Positions 1 to 11,630 of a stretch of DNA of 64,000 nucleotides are shown piece after piece. The notes under the pieces are model-generated. The model had not been told where the DNA came from, did not search any database, and was given only the letters and a program-made list of their open reading frames with translations. The DNA is from Azolla caroliniana (Eukaryota; Polypodiophyta): NCBI GenBank assembly GCA_043228905.1, contig JBHGNT010000001.1:14756001-14820000 (forward strand), given 5' to 3'. Position numbers and translations under genes: made by a program. Within the stretch, counting starts at the first letter, position 1. Each line of letters opens with the position of its first letter.

Positions 1-3000
1 CCGCCATCATTGCCTACCTACCCGATCCTTGATACGTATATAAATGTTGTGTAATTAGCCAGCGGGGTTATATTGTTGTTTTATGTTGTGTAATATCATT
101 GGCTACCTACCCGATCCTTCATTCGATGATCAAACCTAAGCTAATCAAATCTGGGACATTAATTAGGGATCGCTTAAGTAAGATGTTAAGTAGCCTGACG
201 AATCCCTAATCATGGGTTAATCTTTATCCTAATCTTCGGCTACTCTATCCTAATTAGATCGATCTCCATTTCTACCAAGAAAAAAGCAAGCAAGAGATCC
301 AAAGAGGAGGAAGAACATGTCTCTAAAACGGATCAAATAACGCTACCACCAATCCTGGTAGGCAGCAGTCGCCATTTTAGATCGGATATTATACATAATG
401 AGAAGCAAAAGAAAAACAGAAGAGGGGGAGGAATGGAGGAGGTGTGGATTTGGAACGATCATGCCCCCACGACCCAAGTGAAGGGAAGGGAAGGGAGGCT
501 ACCGACCCCTGCACGACTCCAAAGTCAACGTCGAATATTGAATAATAATAATACAGTGCTGGTGGTGGGGCAGCTTAATAAGAATTGAATGAAACCTCCT
601 TCTTCTTCTTCTAAAGATAGATAGATAAATAGATAGATATATGCCCATGATGATGCCATCACCCATCGTGACCATTCAAACTCTCTTTGTTTAATATACA
701 TATGTACATATAATGTCGTAGGAAGAATGGTGGGAGCTGGGAATTGATCTCTCGACCTATGGGAAGCCCTATAAAGCTTATATTGGCTTAATAAAGTATT
801 TATCTATTTGTCTCTCTCTCTCTCCCCTAACATAGATTATCCATCCATGCATATCCATGGACTGCACGACTTTTGGTTTTCTTATCTCTCGGCCATGTCA
901 AGTTTGTTGACACACTCTCTCGGGACCGAGCCTCTAAGTCATTTTCAACCCACCTATGCACAACGCAACGGTAGGCATGATTACCACACGACAACCCATG
1001 ATCAAGTGCTAATTGAATATCATGATTTCCTAGTATCCTAAGGTTTAGATCAAAAGGCACTTTAAATGGCCAACTAGACCTGAAGGCTACTTTCTAGGAA
1101 AGTGTAGAACCCACAACATCCATACTGGTCATCACGGAAATTCATTGTCTTTCGAAGTTATGAAATGGGTCGTTGGTCAACTGTAAGTGCACTATTCAAA
1201 TAAGTGGAACAGCCTACATATACCAAGCCTCTACCATATTAGTACGTAAGATTGCTATTATCATGGATGGTAGCGGATGGTCATTATTTGGTAACACACT
1301 TTGTCTAGCTATGTAGAGTGTGTTTATTACTAAAAACTTATTAGAGGTAGAAGATGTCCGTTTTTGTAGTTGTTTGGATATATATATGTTAGGATTTAGG
1401 CGTCAAGGTGGCCTAGGTTCCAAGTTGGTCATGGCTAAACACAACAACTAGATAACTCATACACTTAAAAATAACTATAGCTTTGTCAATGTGATCACTT
1501 GGTAACAAGTAATTGGTCAGTCACTTAATTAGAGTACAAGGGTTGAGGTAGGCAACATTGATTCTGAGTCACAAAAACACTAAATCAATAATCTTCCCTT
1601 ACTAATAGACTCTTTTGGGGGTATTAAAATCGGATTTATACAAGAGTGAGTGATGGGAGGAGAGGTTGTGTCTTCATCATATGCACCATACATTACATTC
1701 TTTTTAGAAGCTTCCATGGCACTTCATTGAGTTTTCTCCTATCAATGTATTTCATGATACTATTTAAATTGCCAAAATTATCCGTTATACTATTTATACG
1801 ATCCGATTACAAAAGCTTGTTTGATGGGCAACTTCTTTCAATGTTTTTGCCAAATACTACATCTTATTGGGGTGTCCTTGAGAACCACCTCCAAGGGTGC
1901 TACGTGAGAACGTAGAACCGTCTACCTTTTTCTTTCCAAGTTGGGAGACAGTGGGTTTCAACCCTCTCGAGCTACGAATGATTAAGCTAACTACTAAGGA
2001 AATTAATCTTACTTTACGATCTAATCAAATTCACACACATTAATGATTACCATATCATATTTAACACAATTACAACTATGTCCCTTTCATATTTGAGAGG
2101 GTGTAAAGGTTTAAAGGTATTACCTTAATATCCAAATATGTACAATGTTACTTAACTATCTCTAAGTTTGTCTTAAATCTCCATTTCATTGGTGTATCTT
2201 TGGATCTGGCATAGAACATGAAATGTTCATATTTTAACACTTAACGTTGTGATCCTACATTTAGGTTTTGAAGCTCACATTGAGATTCGTGATGTGCCAC
2301 TATTTGCATTCCAAACTATGTGAATTTTCGATTTCTGGTGATGTCCTTTAGGTTGATTAATGACATTCTTGGTTTTTGTCATTTGTGCATATTCTTATGT
2401 ATGATGTCTTATGTTTGCATATTGGGGAAGTTTGATGCCATTCTTAAAGAAGAGTCAAGACCAAGACCATTAACGGGCATTTGGAATTCTTATGGTTCAT
2501 GTTTAAATATAATCTTTAAATAAGGTACTTTGTAGTATGTATGAACTTTACAATGAGAAAGAGTAGCAAAGCAAATTCTTTCATCCACTAAGATTCAATA
2601 TAGTAATGTTAAAATTTTAGAATGTGATTGTCTCATACCATGTTTCAGGTTATAATAGCTTTAATAGTAGGTTTATTCCCTCAAAAGCTACTTTATTTTT
2701 AAGGATTTTCGACACTAGGGCAAATCAGTCTACATTCTATCCTCTTACTTAGTATTCATGTGAAAAAAGTAATAAACTTTTTAGCTTTAATAAAAGTTCT
2801 ATTTATACTTCATTATATGATATGCAGGAGTCAGGGCTAGAACATAATTTAGCACTTCATGTGTTGGCTTTGACCTAATCCTGCTTCAAGTAGTACAAGG
2901 TTTAGTGACTAGATTGTATCATAATATTTTTGTCTTATGTTGGGTGTTTGATGGGATGATTCATTTGACTTTCAATGTTTAATGACATTTGATGATGACA

Positions 3001-4430
3001 ACATAACTACCACAATTTAAGCAATTTTATAGAATGGCAAGTATGTTAGTGACGAGAGAAGAGGTTGAAAATAATACTAGGAGGAAACTCACAAACACAT
3101 CGCTTTCATGCACATGTATACTCACATTATGTAAAATAAAATATTGCTAGTAGAGAATGTGAGCATTGGATTGTTTTGAAGGGCCAAAATGAATCCCTTT
3201 AGCCATCATGTTATTGATTTTTGTGTGCATTCCTTTGCATTTGGCAACTAGAAAAAAAGCCTCACAAGAATGGTATGGTTTGAGTCCATCAAATTTCTTC
3301 AACCATGGACAAGATCTTTGCTACGCACTTTTGTTTAAGAGGGCATTCTACATTATCTTAGACAATGTGCAAGGGCATCTAGCTACCATATTGCCTTTTC
3401 TCACATTGCATAAATTTAGGCATAAATTAATGTTTGAGAGCATGAAACACATTAGCCCCTACTTCTATTAGACCACTTTATCAGGGTTGAAAAGAGTCTC
3501 AAGTGGTATATCAAATTTAGGCTACTCTCAAATGCACTAATTCTTATACCACATGTAATAACATAAAGAGAATATATTATCATGTAAGACTTGGGCATAT
3601 TTAGATTGGACAAAATAAACCGGGGAAACGTAAATAGGAAGTGGATTAGCACATGAACACTCAGGATGATGGTTAACGACATCATAGTGGGTCATCATGC
3701 TATTGGATCTATTTGTTTCATCTGGTACTAACTTCATAATTAGCCACATCATTATTGTGGTGGGCATTATTTACAATGCAAGACTCGTTTGTCTTTGACA
3801 TACTGCTATCCTAACAATAGAATTAGAGATTGGTCAAGTGTCAACTGTCAAACTGAAGTTAGCTTAGTGATTCTCTACCAACAAAGGAACTTATGTCCTC
3901 ATGGTTTCTACATTGGGATGGAAAAGAAAGTCTCGAGTCAGAATTCAGTTGTATGCCAAAGCTTGGCAGGTTTTGTATACCTCTTGCATATGATTATATT
4001 TGGCTATCATTGTTTGCATTGTCTATTCTTGTGGCCCTTAATTTGGAATTGGTGGGAGATGAACAATAGAAATATTGGTTATATTATAGCAAAAAATTTA
4101 TCATCGTGGTGCACATCAATAAAGTCTTCCATAAGTTGATTCAAGATAGAGTTTGGTTAGTTGTGAAGATATTAGGTACATGGCACACTACCCGTGTACA
4201 CAACAATGATTTTGAATGTTGGAAGTGGGATGCCAATCTCATATTTGATTCCATGTGAAAAAAATTCTTTGTTAGGCAATGGTGGGTTTGTTGCCTTTGG
4301 TGGTGGCTTTAAAACGCAGACACATTTCAGATGGGATATTTTCTTTTGGTATCGTGATTGAGGAGGATGCATAGATACAAAATCCTTTGTAGAGCCATTT
4401 GGCTTATGTCAGTAGTATAGATATCATTAA
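1..4430. other. AT-rich stretch without a recognisable gene
   Basis: All open frames are 116 codons or shorter, lack domains I recognise, and read like chance frames in AT-rich DNA. Nothing here aligns by eye with the retroelements in the rest of the window. A short direct repeat (CTACCTACCCGATCCTT) occurs near 13 and 103. A GATA-type microsatellite lies near 615-640 and a TC run near 811-825. The stretch could be old unique intergenic DNA or elements decayed beyond recognition. Confidence 0.6.
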
Positions 4431-4621
4431 CTGATAAAACGTTGCCACCCTTTCTATTTTTCTGGTAGGTAGATAAGAGCTTTAACATTCAACTGACTCT
4501 CATTCGACCGACTCCATTCGGTCTCTCGGCTAATTTCGGCCAACTGACCCTCGCTCAGCCTCTCGGCCAATTTCAGCTTTTCAGCCGTCTCCCCCATCAT
4601 GAGGGACAAGCTTTCATAACA
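4431..4621 (-). repeat. Putative 3' LTR fragment of Copia Z host element H
   Basis: Read on the minus strand, the RNase H piece to the right ends in a purine-rich stretch (GAAGTGGGAG) followed by TGTTATGAAAGC. This is the layout of a polypurine tract followed by an LTR start. The LTR would begin at 4621 and run leftwards. I could not find its other end, so the left boundary is arbitrary. Confidence 0.35.
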
Positions 4622-5010
4622 AACTCCCACTTCACTCCTGTATGGGGGAAGTCGACTAGACCAGACTTTCACCCACAAGCGATGAGTTTTTCCATAGATA
4701 CAATGTTAGTAAGCATGTCGGATCCATTTTCATCCGTATGGATCTTTGCTAAAACGAACTCATTTTCATCCACTCTCTCTCGTAACTAGTGATAGCTTCT
4801 CTGAATGTGCTTTGTACGAGAGTGATAGACATCATTCTTGGCTAGGTGGATGGCACTCTGATTATCGGAATGAAGTAGGAATCTTTCTTGCTTCATTCCT
4901 AGTTCACTTAGAAAATCCCTCATCCAAATCAATTCTTTCTTGGCCTCCACTACAGCCATGTACTCAGCCTCTATGATCGACAAAGCCATGACATTTTGCA
5001 ATCTTGATTG
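4622..5010 (-). pseudogene. Copia Z pol fragment: RNase H and C-terminus
   Basis: The minus strand encodes the last part of a Ty1/Copia polyprotein. Visible RNase H motifs are EAEYMA, the acidic SDNQSAIHLAKN segment and TKHIQR, then the usual HTDENGSDML tail. RNase H removes genomic RNA during reverse transcription. The frame starts abruptly at 5010, where LINE A is joined, and an in-frame stop follows the TKHIQRSYH segment. The same region of Copia C6 (42080-42301) is a clear relative. I read this as the 3' end of element H, whose upstream parts lie at 13130-13385 and 18137-18905, collinear on the minus strand. Confidence 0.8.
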
Positions 5011-5739
5011 CCGTGATACATGTGAAGATGAGTAGCGACTCTTGATGTTCAAGAACTTTACCAATGAATGTTGCAATCGAGAGTGCACATCGTGGTTGTG
5101 AGAGAAATTTGTGCAAGGATTGGGCTTGATCAAAGAGATGTGAAAAGCATGGTCGAATATGATCAAAGGCAGAGCATTGTATCAAAGTGTGATACTCAGA
5201 CTCTCGAACTTGTTTAGGGCAAAGTGTGCATAGTGGGCCACTTTCATCACTTGTGCCCCAACGCCCCGGCTCACATCTCAATGCATGCGAGCTAAGTCGC
5301 AAGGAAGGAATGGTTCGAATGGTAGATATCGGGATGGGCTCTAACAAGTATCGATGTGTATGGCTTCCCCATTCCGCGAAGAATATGGTTTTGTAGTTAG
5401 GTGCAACATTTGTAGTATAATGTGTGAAGTGTGTGCCACCACATTTGTCCCATGTCATGATACATTGGCATTGCAAAAAGGCCTCATTTACAGAGGAATC
5501 TAGTGACGCATCATGAAGCAAGTGTCTTGCATCCCATCTACCAAACCATTTTTCTAAATCTTGCATCCAACCGGAACACAAAATTTTGCTTTTATGCATC
5601 TTTTGGATATTTTTGCTTGCTTCCCATGCAATTCTAGGAAGTCGATGTGAGGGGCTTTTTTGAACCTTAAGCATGTATTCAACAACCCTTTCCATGGCCA
5701 TGATCTCAATGGGAAGCGATCCCATCTCAAGGAGGGTTT
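5011..5739 (-). pseudogene. LINE A ORF2 C-terminal domain
   Basis: This is the end of the LINE ORF2 protein, downstream of RT. It contains a cysteine/histidine motif CTLC...EYHTLIQC near 5180-5230, a zinc-binding arrangement common at the C-terminus of LINE ORF2 proteins and thought to bind RNA or DNA. Homologous sequence in LINE B (17340-18050) supports the reading. The frame runs without a stop from about 5725 through the junction at 5011 into out-of-frame Copia sequence, creating a chimeric tail. The native stop codon present in LINE B (18050-18052) is missing here. Confidence 0.85.
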
Positions 5740-6436
5740 AGGGTGTAGGGCGTTTGTTTCTTAACTTGTAGAAACTTTGTAAGAAAATGTTTTTGGACAT
5801 TTTCAAACTCTTTCCACGTAGATTTAGGGATGCTACCGCCCCATACTTCCACCCCATAAAGAAGAACCGGGGTCACCAAAGTGTCAAAAAGATATTTCTT
5901 GCGGACCCAACACTTAATATCTCCTAGATTGCATGTGTTCTCAAATGCATAATATGCTCGCTTACCAGCCTCTAAGCTTCGTATAACACATTCATTCCAT
6001 TTATGATTTGAAGGAACTTCAAGGCCAACATATTTGAAGCTTTCCACTTATTTAAGTGGCTCATTGTTGTACATAATGCATGGTTTATCTCTTTTTTGAC
6101 TCTTCAGAAGCATAATCTTTGTTTTAGAGCTATTCACACTTAATCTAGTATGGGTGCAAAATGTTTCCAATGCCTTCATAAACTTTTCTGCATCTCTTGA
6201 AGTATTTGCAAAAAGCACTACATCATCTGCATATAACAAAAACATATTCACAAAATTCCCAATGGCAACTTCTTCAACACATTCTTCCTTTACAAACTTG
6301 GTAACCATTTCTTCTAATTCATCAATGCATAGAACAAATAATGTTGGTGAGAGTGGGCATCCTTGCTTAACACCAATAGTGGTATTGAAAAAATCTGAAA
6401 GTCTATCTCTCATACGCAAACAACATATAACCTTCT
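5740..6436 (-). repeat. Second copy of an internal tandem duplication in LINE A ORF2
   Basis: This segment repeats 6447-7144 at an offset of about 706-709 bp. It encodes the late RT region again, including a second YADD catalytic motif (6222-6233), the NSSKTKIML segment and the LLYGVEVWGG segment. The two copies differ by scattered substitutions and a 3-bp indel at the GGGCAGCATCC/GGGCATCC position. The junction is near 6437-6447. This is an internal duplication within one element, because endonuclease and C-terminus occur only once. Unequal exchange or template slippage could produce it. Confidence 0.9.
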
Positions 6437-6446
6437 GAGAGGAGGA

Positions 6447-7560
6447 AGGTGTAGGGCGTTTGTTTCTTAGCTTGTAGAAACTTTGTAAGAAAATGTTTTT
6501 GGACATTTTCAAACTCTTTCCACATAGATTTAGGGATGCTACTGCCCCATACTTCCACCCCATAGAGAAGAACCGGTGTCACCAAAGTGTCGAGAAGATA
6601 TTTCTTGAGGACCCAACACTTAATATCTCCAAGATTGCATGTGTTCTCAAATGCATAGTATGCTCGCTTACCCGCCTCTAAGCGGCGTGTAGCACATTCA
6701 TTCCATCTATGATTTGAAGGAACTTCAAGGCCAAGATATTTGAAGCTTTCCACACATTCAAGTAGCTCATTGTTGTATATAATGCATGGTTTATCTCGTT
6801 TTTGGCTCTTCACAATCATAATATTTGTTTTAGAGCTATTGACACTTAATTTAGTATGCAATCAAAATTTTTCCAATGCCTTCATAAGCTTTTGTGCATC
6901 TCCTAAAGTATTTGTAAAAAGCACTACATCATCTGCATATAGCAAAAGCATAATCACAACATTCCCAATGACAACTTCTTCAACATATTCTTCCTTTGCA
7001 AACTTGGTAACCATTTCTTCCAATTCATCAATGCATAGACCAAATAGTGTTGGTGAGAGTGGGCAGCATCCTTGCTTAACACCAATAGTGGTTTTGAAAA
7101 AATTTGAAAGTTTATCTCTCATGTGCACACAACATATAACCTTCTCATAAATTTGGGAAATTGCAAGCATATATTCACTTGGCACCTCAAGTTCTTCCAT
7201 TCGCCTCCAAAGATGCTCACGAGGTACCATATCAAAAGCTTTCTTGAAGTCTACAAAGCAACGATATAAACCTTTACCTCTAAGGCGACTTTCCTCCATT
7301 AATACTCAAAGAGTGACAAGATGATCAATGGTGCTATGGTGTTTTCGAAAACCAGCTTGTCCATAATCTCTCTTACCATTTTTTTCTACCCATACACTTA
7401 TCTTTGATTCCATTATACATCCAAATAATTTTTCCATTAATGAGCCAACCATGATGGTTCAATAGTTGTTTACATTATTTACATCTCCGTCTTTATGGCA
7501 ATTTGTAGTCCAATCATATGGCATACCATGTTGCAATGCATCATTAAACATATCGCATAT
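6447..7560 (-). pseudogene. LINE A reverse transcriptase, first copy
   Basis: This is the RT domain of LINE ORF2. Visible motifs in order on the minus strand are GQAGFRKHHSTIDHL near 7330, CFVDFKKAFDMV near 7240, GVKQGC...LSPTLF near 7060 and YADDVVLF at 6928-6939 (catalytic YADD), followed by the thumb-like SVNSSKT and LGLEVPSN segments. RT performs target-primed reverse transcription at the nick made by the element's endonuclease. Stops occur near 7300 and 6861, so no full-length protein can be made. Adjacent 5740-6436 repeats the second half of this domain. Confidence 0.9.
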
Positions 7561-9080
7561 CCATATATGTGCTTCATTTCCTGTCCATTTAAGCATTTAA
7601 GCTTTTATACATTGAAGATCGTTTGCCTTTCGAGAGGCCAATTTCTTAAGTCCTATGCATATATCTTCAATTGTAAAGAAGGGAGACATATGTGAAAGAG
7701 AACCATAACACATCATCTTTCCGGCAAGAGATAACTCATATAAATTCTTACAATGCATAGACAAGTCATGAAGAGTTAAGTCACCATAACTCTCAACACA
7801 TTTCCCCTTTAGATTTCCCCAAAATTTAGCACTTGCATGTGCTTTCTCTTGCGTTTGGAGAAGTTGTTGAGTAACTTCCCATATTCGTCTCTTTCTTTGA
7901 CTAAGCCTTTTATAGTCATGCAAATGCTTTTGGTAATTTTCTTTATCCGTCCTACATCCAAAACCATAAGGCACTTTCGAGCTTCATGACATTCTTTATC
8001 AAACCATTTTTTCTTACATTTCTTGGTGCATTTCCATGATGTGTGGTTGGTCGAAAAACATTTGTTTGTACAAGAGAGAATGACATTCTTAAAAGCTTCC
8101 CATTTGCATTCTAGTGTGGCACCATGTTGTGTCTTTGTCATTTGTAACATATCCTCAACCATCTTGGAATATATGGGCGCTCACTTAAGATTCATGCTCA
8201 AGTGCGCTTGTTTACTATCTTCAATGACATTCTCGCAATCAAACCTATGCATACATTTGAGGTCAATACATAAATTCCTATGATCGGATTTCGGTGTCCA
8301 TTCCCGCAGTGAGAATTTATGCATACGATCCAAAATACCTTCGAAAAGTAGCACATAGGCAATCACACTATTTCCATTGTGTTTTCTACATGTAAAGCCA
8401 TTAGTATTGGGCCATAAGGAAACACCATTTGCAATAAGCAATACGGTACTATTGCACATTTGTAGGAGTAACTTCCCAAATTGGTCCGGATCTTTTCATC
8501 GTTGGAAGATCTACTATACATTTGCATATCCTCTTGCATCCTTGAGATATGTGGCATGAAAGATTCTTGTGAATCAAGTTGGAAACTTCTTGTACGAGCA
8601 CTCATGTCACCAAAGACAATAACTTCCCCTTTGGATTTGAAATAAGAAATATCATCTTCTAGATTTGCAAAAGGTTGATCTTTATCCAGACAAGCATAGA
8701 AGTTAGAATCTTGATTAGGAATGTAACATCCAACGACAGAAGTGGGCAAATCATTAGGTGTTTCTATTTTGAGCCATATCTAGCATTTATGTTCATCATT
8801 TTTTACGATTGACACATATTTCTCTATTTTCCTTCTTAATCAAACATGCCACCCCTCCTTGTCCTCTTCTTTGGCTTGGATTTTTCTCCCATATCAAAGA
8901 GTGTATATTATAGTTTCCTAAACCTTGAATCCTTTGAGTATCATGCTCCCATGTTTCAACAAGAAGTGTGATATCCGAGTCATTGATGAACTCCTGTATG
9001 CCAAATCCCGCATTCCATGGGTATTCATTGTAATTCAAAAAATACAATCGTAAAAGACGTGGTTTAGTCTCATAGGTCAC
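7561..9080 (-). pseudogene. LINE A endonuclease domain and linker
   Basis: This is the N-terminal part of ORF2: an apurinic-like endonuclease of the exonuclease-endonuclease-phosphatase fold. Its start MTYETKPRLLRLYFLN matches LINE B at 14712. Visible motifs are LLVETWEHD near 8940, VFGDMSAR near 8605 and SDHR near 8280, the usual C-terminal catalytic His segment. The endonuclease nicks target DNA to prime reverse transcription. The linker (7597-8162) is Lys-rich. At least three frames are needed to read it, so it is disrupted by indels and stops. Confidence 0.85.
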
Positions 9081-9181
9081 GTGTACCTATTTGGCTACAT
9101 TTCCATCTTTAGGCACATCATTAACCTAATTTTTCAATCTTTCTTCATATGCTTTACGACGAGCATTTTGTTGTGAGATAG
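9081..9181 (-). pseudogene. LINE A ORF1 C-terminal remnant
   Basis: About 30 codons match the end of LINE B ORF1 (ISQQNARRKAYEERLKN). A TAG interrupts the frame near 9126. The 5' end is fused in frame to Gypsy A RNase H sequence at 9181, which makes a chimeric open frame at 9126-9374. This is the point of 5' truncation of LINE A, and only the junction is informative. Confidence 0.85.
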
Positions 9182-10225
9182 GAGCTGATGTAAAAGCCTT
9201 CTTAAGATTCACAAAAGCTATGTCAGCTTCTTTAGACCAAATGAATGATTGTCCCTTCTTGGTGAGCTGTGTGAGAGGTAGAACAAGCTTTGAGTAATCC
9301 TGTAAAAACTTGCGGTAGAAATTGGCAAAGCCTAAAAAGCATTGCACATCTCGCAAGAACGTGGAGTCTGCCACTCTACCACCGTTTGGACCTTAGCTGG
9401 ATCCATGGAGATGCTTTCCAAGGAAATGACATAGCCCAGAAATTCTACTTGGTTGCACCCGAAACTACATTTTTCCAGCTTTGCATAAAGACCATGTTCT
9501 CGAAGTCGTTTTAGTACTAACAGTACATGAGAATCATGCTCTTCTTGGGTCTTCGAATAAACTAGTAGATCATCCAAACAGATGATCAAACAAACATCCA
9601 AGAGATCTCGGAATATATCATTTGCCATGTGTTGGAAAACTGTTGGCGCATTAGTGAGGCCGAATGGTATGACCGTATACTCGGAAGTTCCCATATCCGG
9701 TGCGAAACGTGGTCTTCCATTCATCTCCTAGTTGGATCCGTACGAGGTTATATGCTCCTCGTAAGTCGATCTTTGTGAAGAACCTTGCACCATTGATCCG
9801 TTCTAAAAGACTTGAGATAAGGGGAAGTGCATCCCTATTCCTAATGGTGACCTTATTCCAGCCACAGAAATCTACGACGAGACGAAGTGATCCATCCTTT
9901 TTCTTGACAAAGAAAATGGGTGCGCCGGCTGGAGATTTTGAATGTCGAATGAGACCATTTGCATATAGGCTCGAAGGACTTCTCGCTCAGTTGGTGACAA
10001 ATTGTAGATTGGTACCCATGGTGACTCTTTTCCCGGTTGTAAATCGATGGGGCAATCATATGGTCGATGGTGAGGAAGCATATTGGCTTGTACTTTATCG
10101 AACGCATCGGCATAATGACGATACTTCTCTTGAAGTTGAACTGTGGACTCCTCTTTAGTGGTGTTGTAGGGTTTTACAGATATTGCGAAGAGAAACATTT
10201 CTTCCTTGCGTTCTTCCTCATGCAA
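9182..10225 (-). pseudogene. Gypsy A reverse transcriptase and start of RNase H
   Basis: From high to low coordinates: the pre-RT segment (KYRHYADAFDKVQ, HHRPYDCPIDL) at 9872-10225, the palm ([27 protein letters not shown]) at 9332-9724, and the connection to RNase H (LGFANFYRKFLQDYSKL) at 9182-9374. In 9850-9950 the frame shifts near the [16 protein letters not shown] segment, which is intact in Gypsy B. The reading ends in a fusion with LINE A ORF1. RT copies element RNA into cDNA in a cytoplasmic particle. This copy is inactive. Confidence 0.88.
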
Positions 10226-10297
10226 TTCATGCAGCGAAATGGTTGTAATCTTATGAGTAGATCCTCGGGTTTGTCGATACCAAATTTCTCTTGTTCT

Positions 10298-10630
10298 CTA
10301 ATCTATGTCTGGGTTATGTAATTCGAACCATGGTAATCCTAAAACAATGGGATGTTCTAGGATACTAATTATATTAAATGATACTACACACGCGAAATTA
10401 TCTAGGACAATATTAACGGGCTCTGACTCTTCTATGATATTTCCGGAAGCAATGGGACGACCATCAATGACTACTACAAATGTTGGACACGGGAGTTCTC
10501 TAAGGAATATCTCATGAGCTTGGGCAAAATTCGTATCCATGAAGCAAGAATTAGCTCCGGAATCTAGGAGAGCTGAGACATGTACTGAAGAGGTACTTTT
10601 AGTACTAACTGTTACCTGGGCTAAGAACAC
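10298..10630 (-). pseudogene. Gypsy A aspartic protease domain
   Basis: This 110-codon open frame carries ALLDSGANS (catalytic Asp-Ser-Gly near 10552-10569) and a C-terminal HPIVLGLPWFELHNPDID segment, matching Ty3/Gypsy aspartic proteases that cleave Gag-Pol in the particle. It lies between gag (10719-11630) and RT in the normal Gypsy order. The domain itself is open. A frame break separates it from RT. The same region begins to appear at the right edge of the window in Gypsy B (63850-64000). Confidence 0.85.
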
Positions 10631-10718
10631 ATTGCTAACTTGCTTAGAGGGAATGGAATCACTAATGGGTTACATAGATCTAGGGTTGTCCAACTAAACG
10701 GCTCCTATTTCGGCTGGA

Positions 10719-11630
10719 TTAGTCGTTTAACTCTTCTTCTAATTGACTAAGGACATCAAATTTGTTCGATAGATTTGGGCTATTAGTACTATTAGGACTA
10801 TTAGATATTCCTACTGAAATAGACTTGGGTTTAGTACAATTAGAACTAGCAACTATTTGGTTTACCTGTCTTCTTGGCCTATGGGGACAGTTCACTTCAA
10901 TATGCCCTGGTCCACCGCAATAAAGACATAGTCGATTTGTTCGGCATCGCTGCTTTTCTTCTTCCAATAATGGTGCACGACAACATGTAGTGTCAATTTC
11001 CATCGGAGTTGGAGTATTCACTGCAGACGCCTTATATGACTCCCATTGAAAAGGTTTTGCTACCACTAAGGCATAGGTGGGCTCTGATCTTGCCTTTGGC
11101 ATCTGGAATTGACGTTCCGAACGTCGTTCGAAAAGACGGTTGTTGCATCTCACCGCACGACTGATTGCTTCTATCAATGACTTTGGTTCTTCGGGGAAGG
11201 TCAAGAGTAAATCCTTGACATCGTTACGTAGACTGTAACGAAATTGCTCCATTAGTCCTTGGTCATCCTAGGGGATATCGGAGGCGAGTAGGAGGAAATC
11301 TGCAGCGTATGCAGAGGCTGAATGATCACCTTGACGTAATCGTCAGATTTTGTTGATTGATGTCCTTATGTCGTCAGTATCTCCAAAACAGGCTTTAAAC
11401 TCACTTTAAAACTCTTCAAAATTATTTAGTAAAGGAGATTTCTTTTCTAACAACAGAGCGAACCATGCCAAAGCTAAGCCACTTAACAATGTGCCTACTA
11501 AACCTACTCGTGATGCATCAGTGGGATATCGGGAAGGATGCATTTGAATAACTAATTGCACTTGATTAAGGAATCCTCTAAATTGCGATTGCGTTGTTGT
11601 GAAGATTTCGGGCCGTAGGTGGAAACAATG
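10719..11630 (-). pseudogene. Gypsy A gag, middle and nucleocapsid part
   Basis: The capsid segment at 11406-11648 reads RGFLNQVQLVIQMHPSRY...GLVGTLLSGLALAWF. I recognise this as the Sushi-ichi/PEG10-type Gypsy gag core, also known from Tcn1-like chromoviruses of fungi and early-diverging plants. At 10881-10925 the minus strand encodes the CCHC zinc knuckle CLYCGGPGHIEVNC (CX2CX4HX4C), which binds RNA. A stop or frame break lies near 11253-11405. The N-terminal coiled-coil part is at 12363-12638, beyond the inserted solo LTR. Confidence 0.85.

Larger units (their letters stand above)
5011..9181 (-). mobile_element. LINE A, truncated non-LTR retrotransposon
   Basis: On the minus strand the order is ORF1 tail, endonuclease, linker, RT, C-terminal zinc-type domain. 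LINE B on the plus strand (13836-18082) is a second copy and serves as the reference. LINE A begins inside ORF1 at 9181, joined directly to Gypsy A pol. It ends at 5011, exactly before the stop codon LINE B has, and joins Copia Z RNase H. It therefore lacks most of ORF1 and its whole 3' UTR. The RT-to-C-terminus segment is tandemly duplicated inside it. All frames carry stops or shifts, so it is inactive. Confidence 0.9.

Noticed and set aside
808-1060. Overlapping 77-codon ORFs on both strands
   Set aside because: Low-complexity start, no similarity, complementary frames of the same DNA. Likely chance.
3208-4139. ORFs of 87 and 116 codons in the left flank
   Set aside because: Hydrophobic composition expected from AT-rich DNA, no recognisable domain or codon bias.
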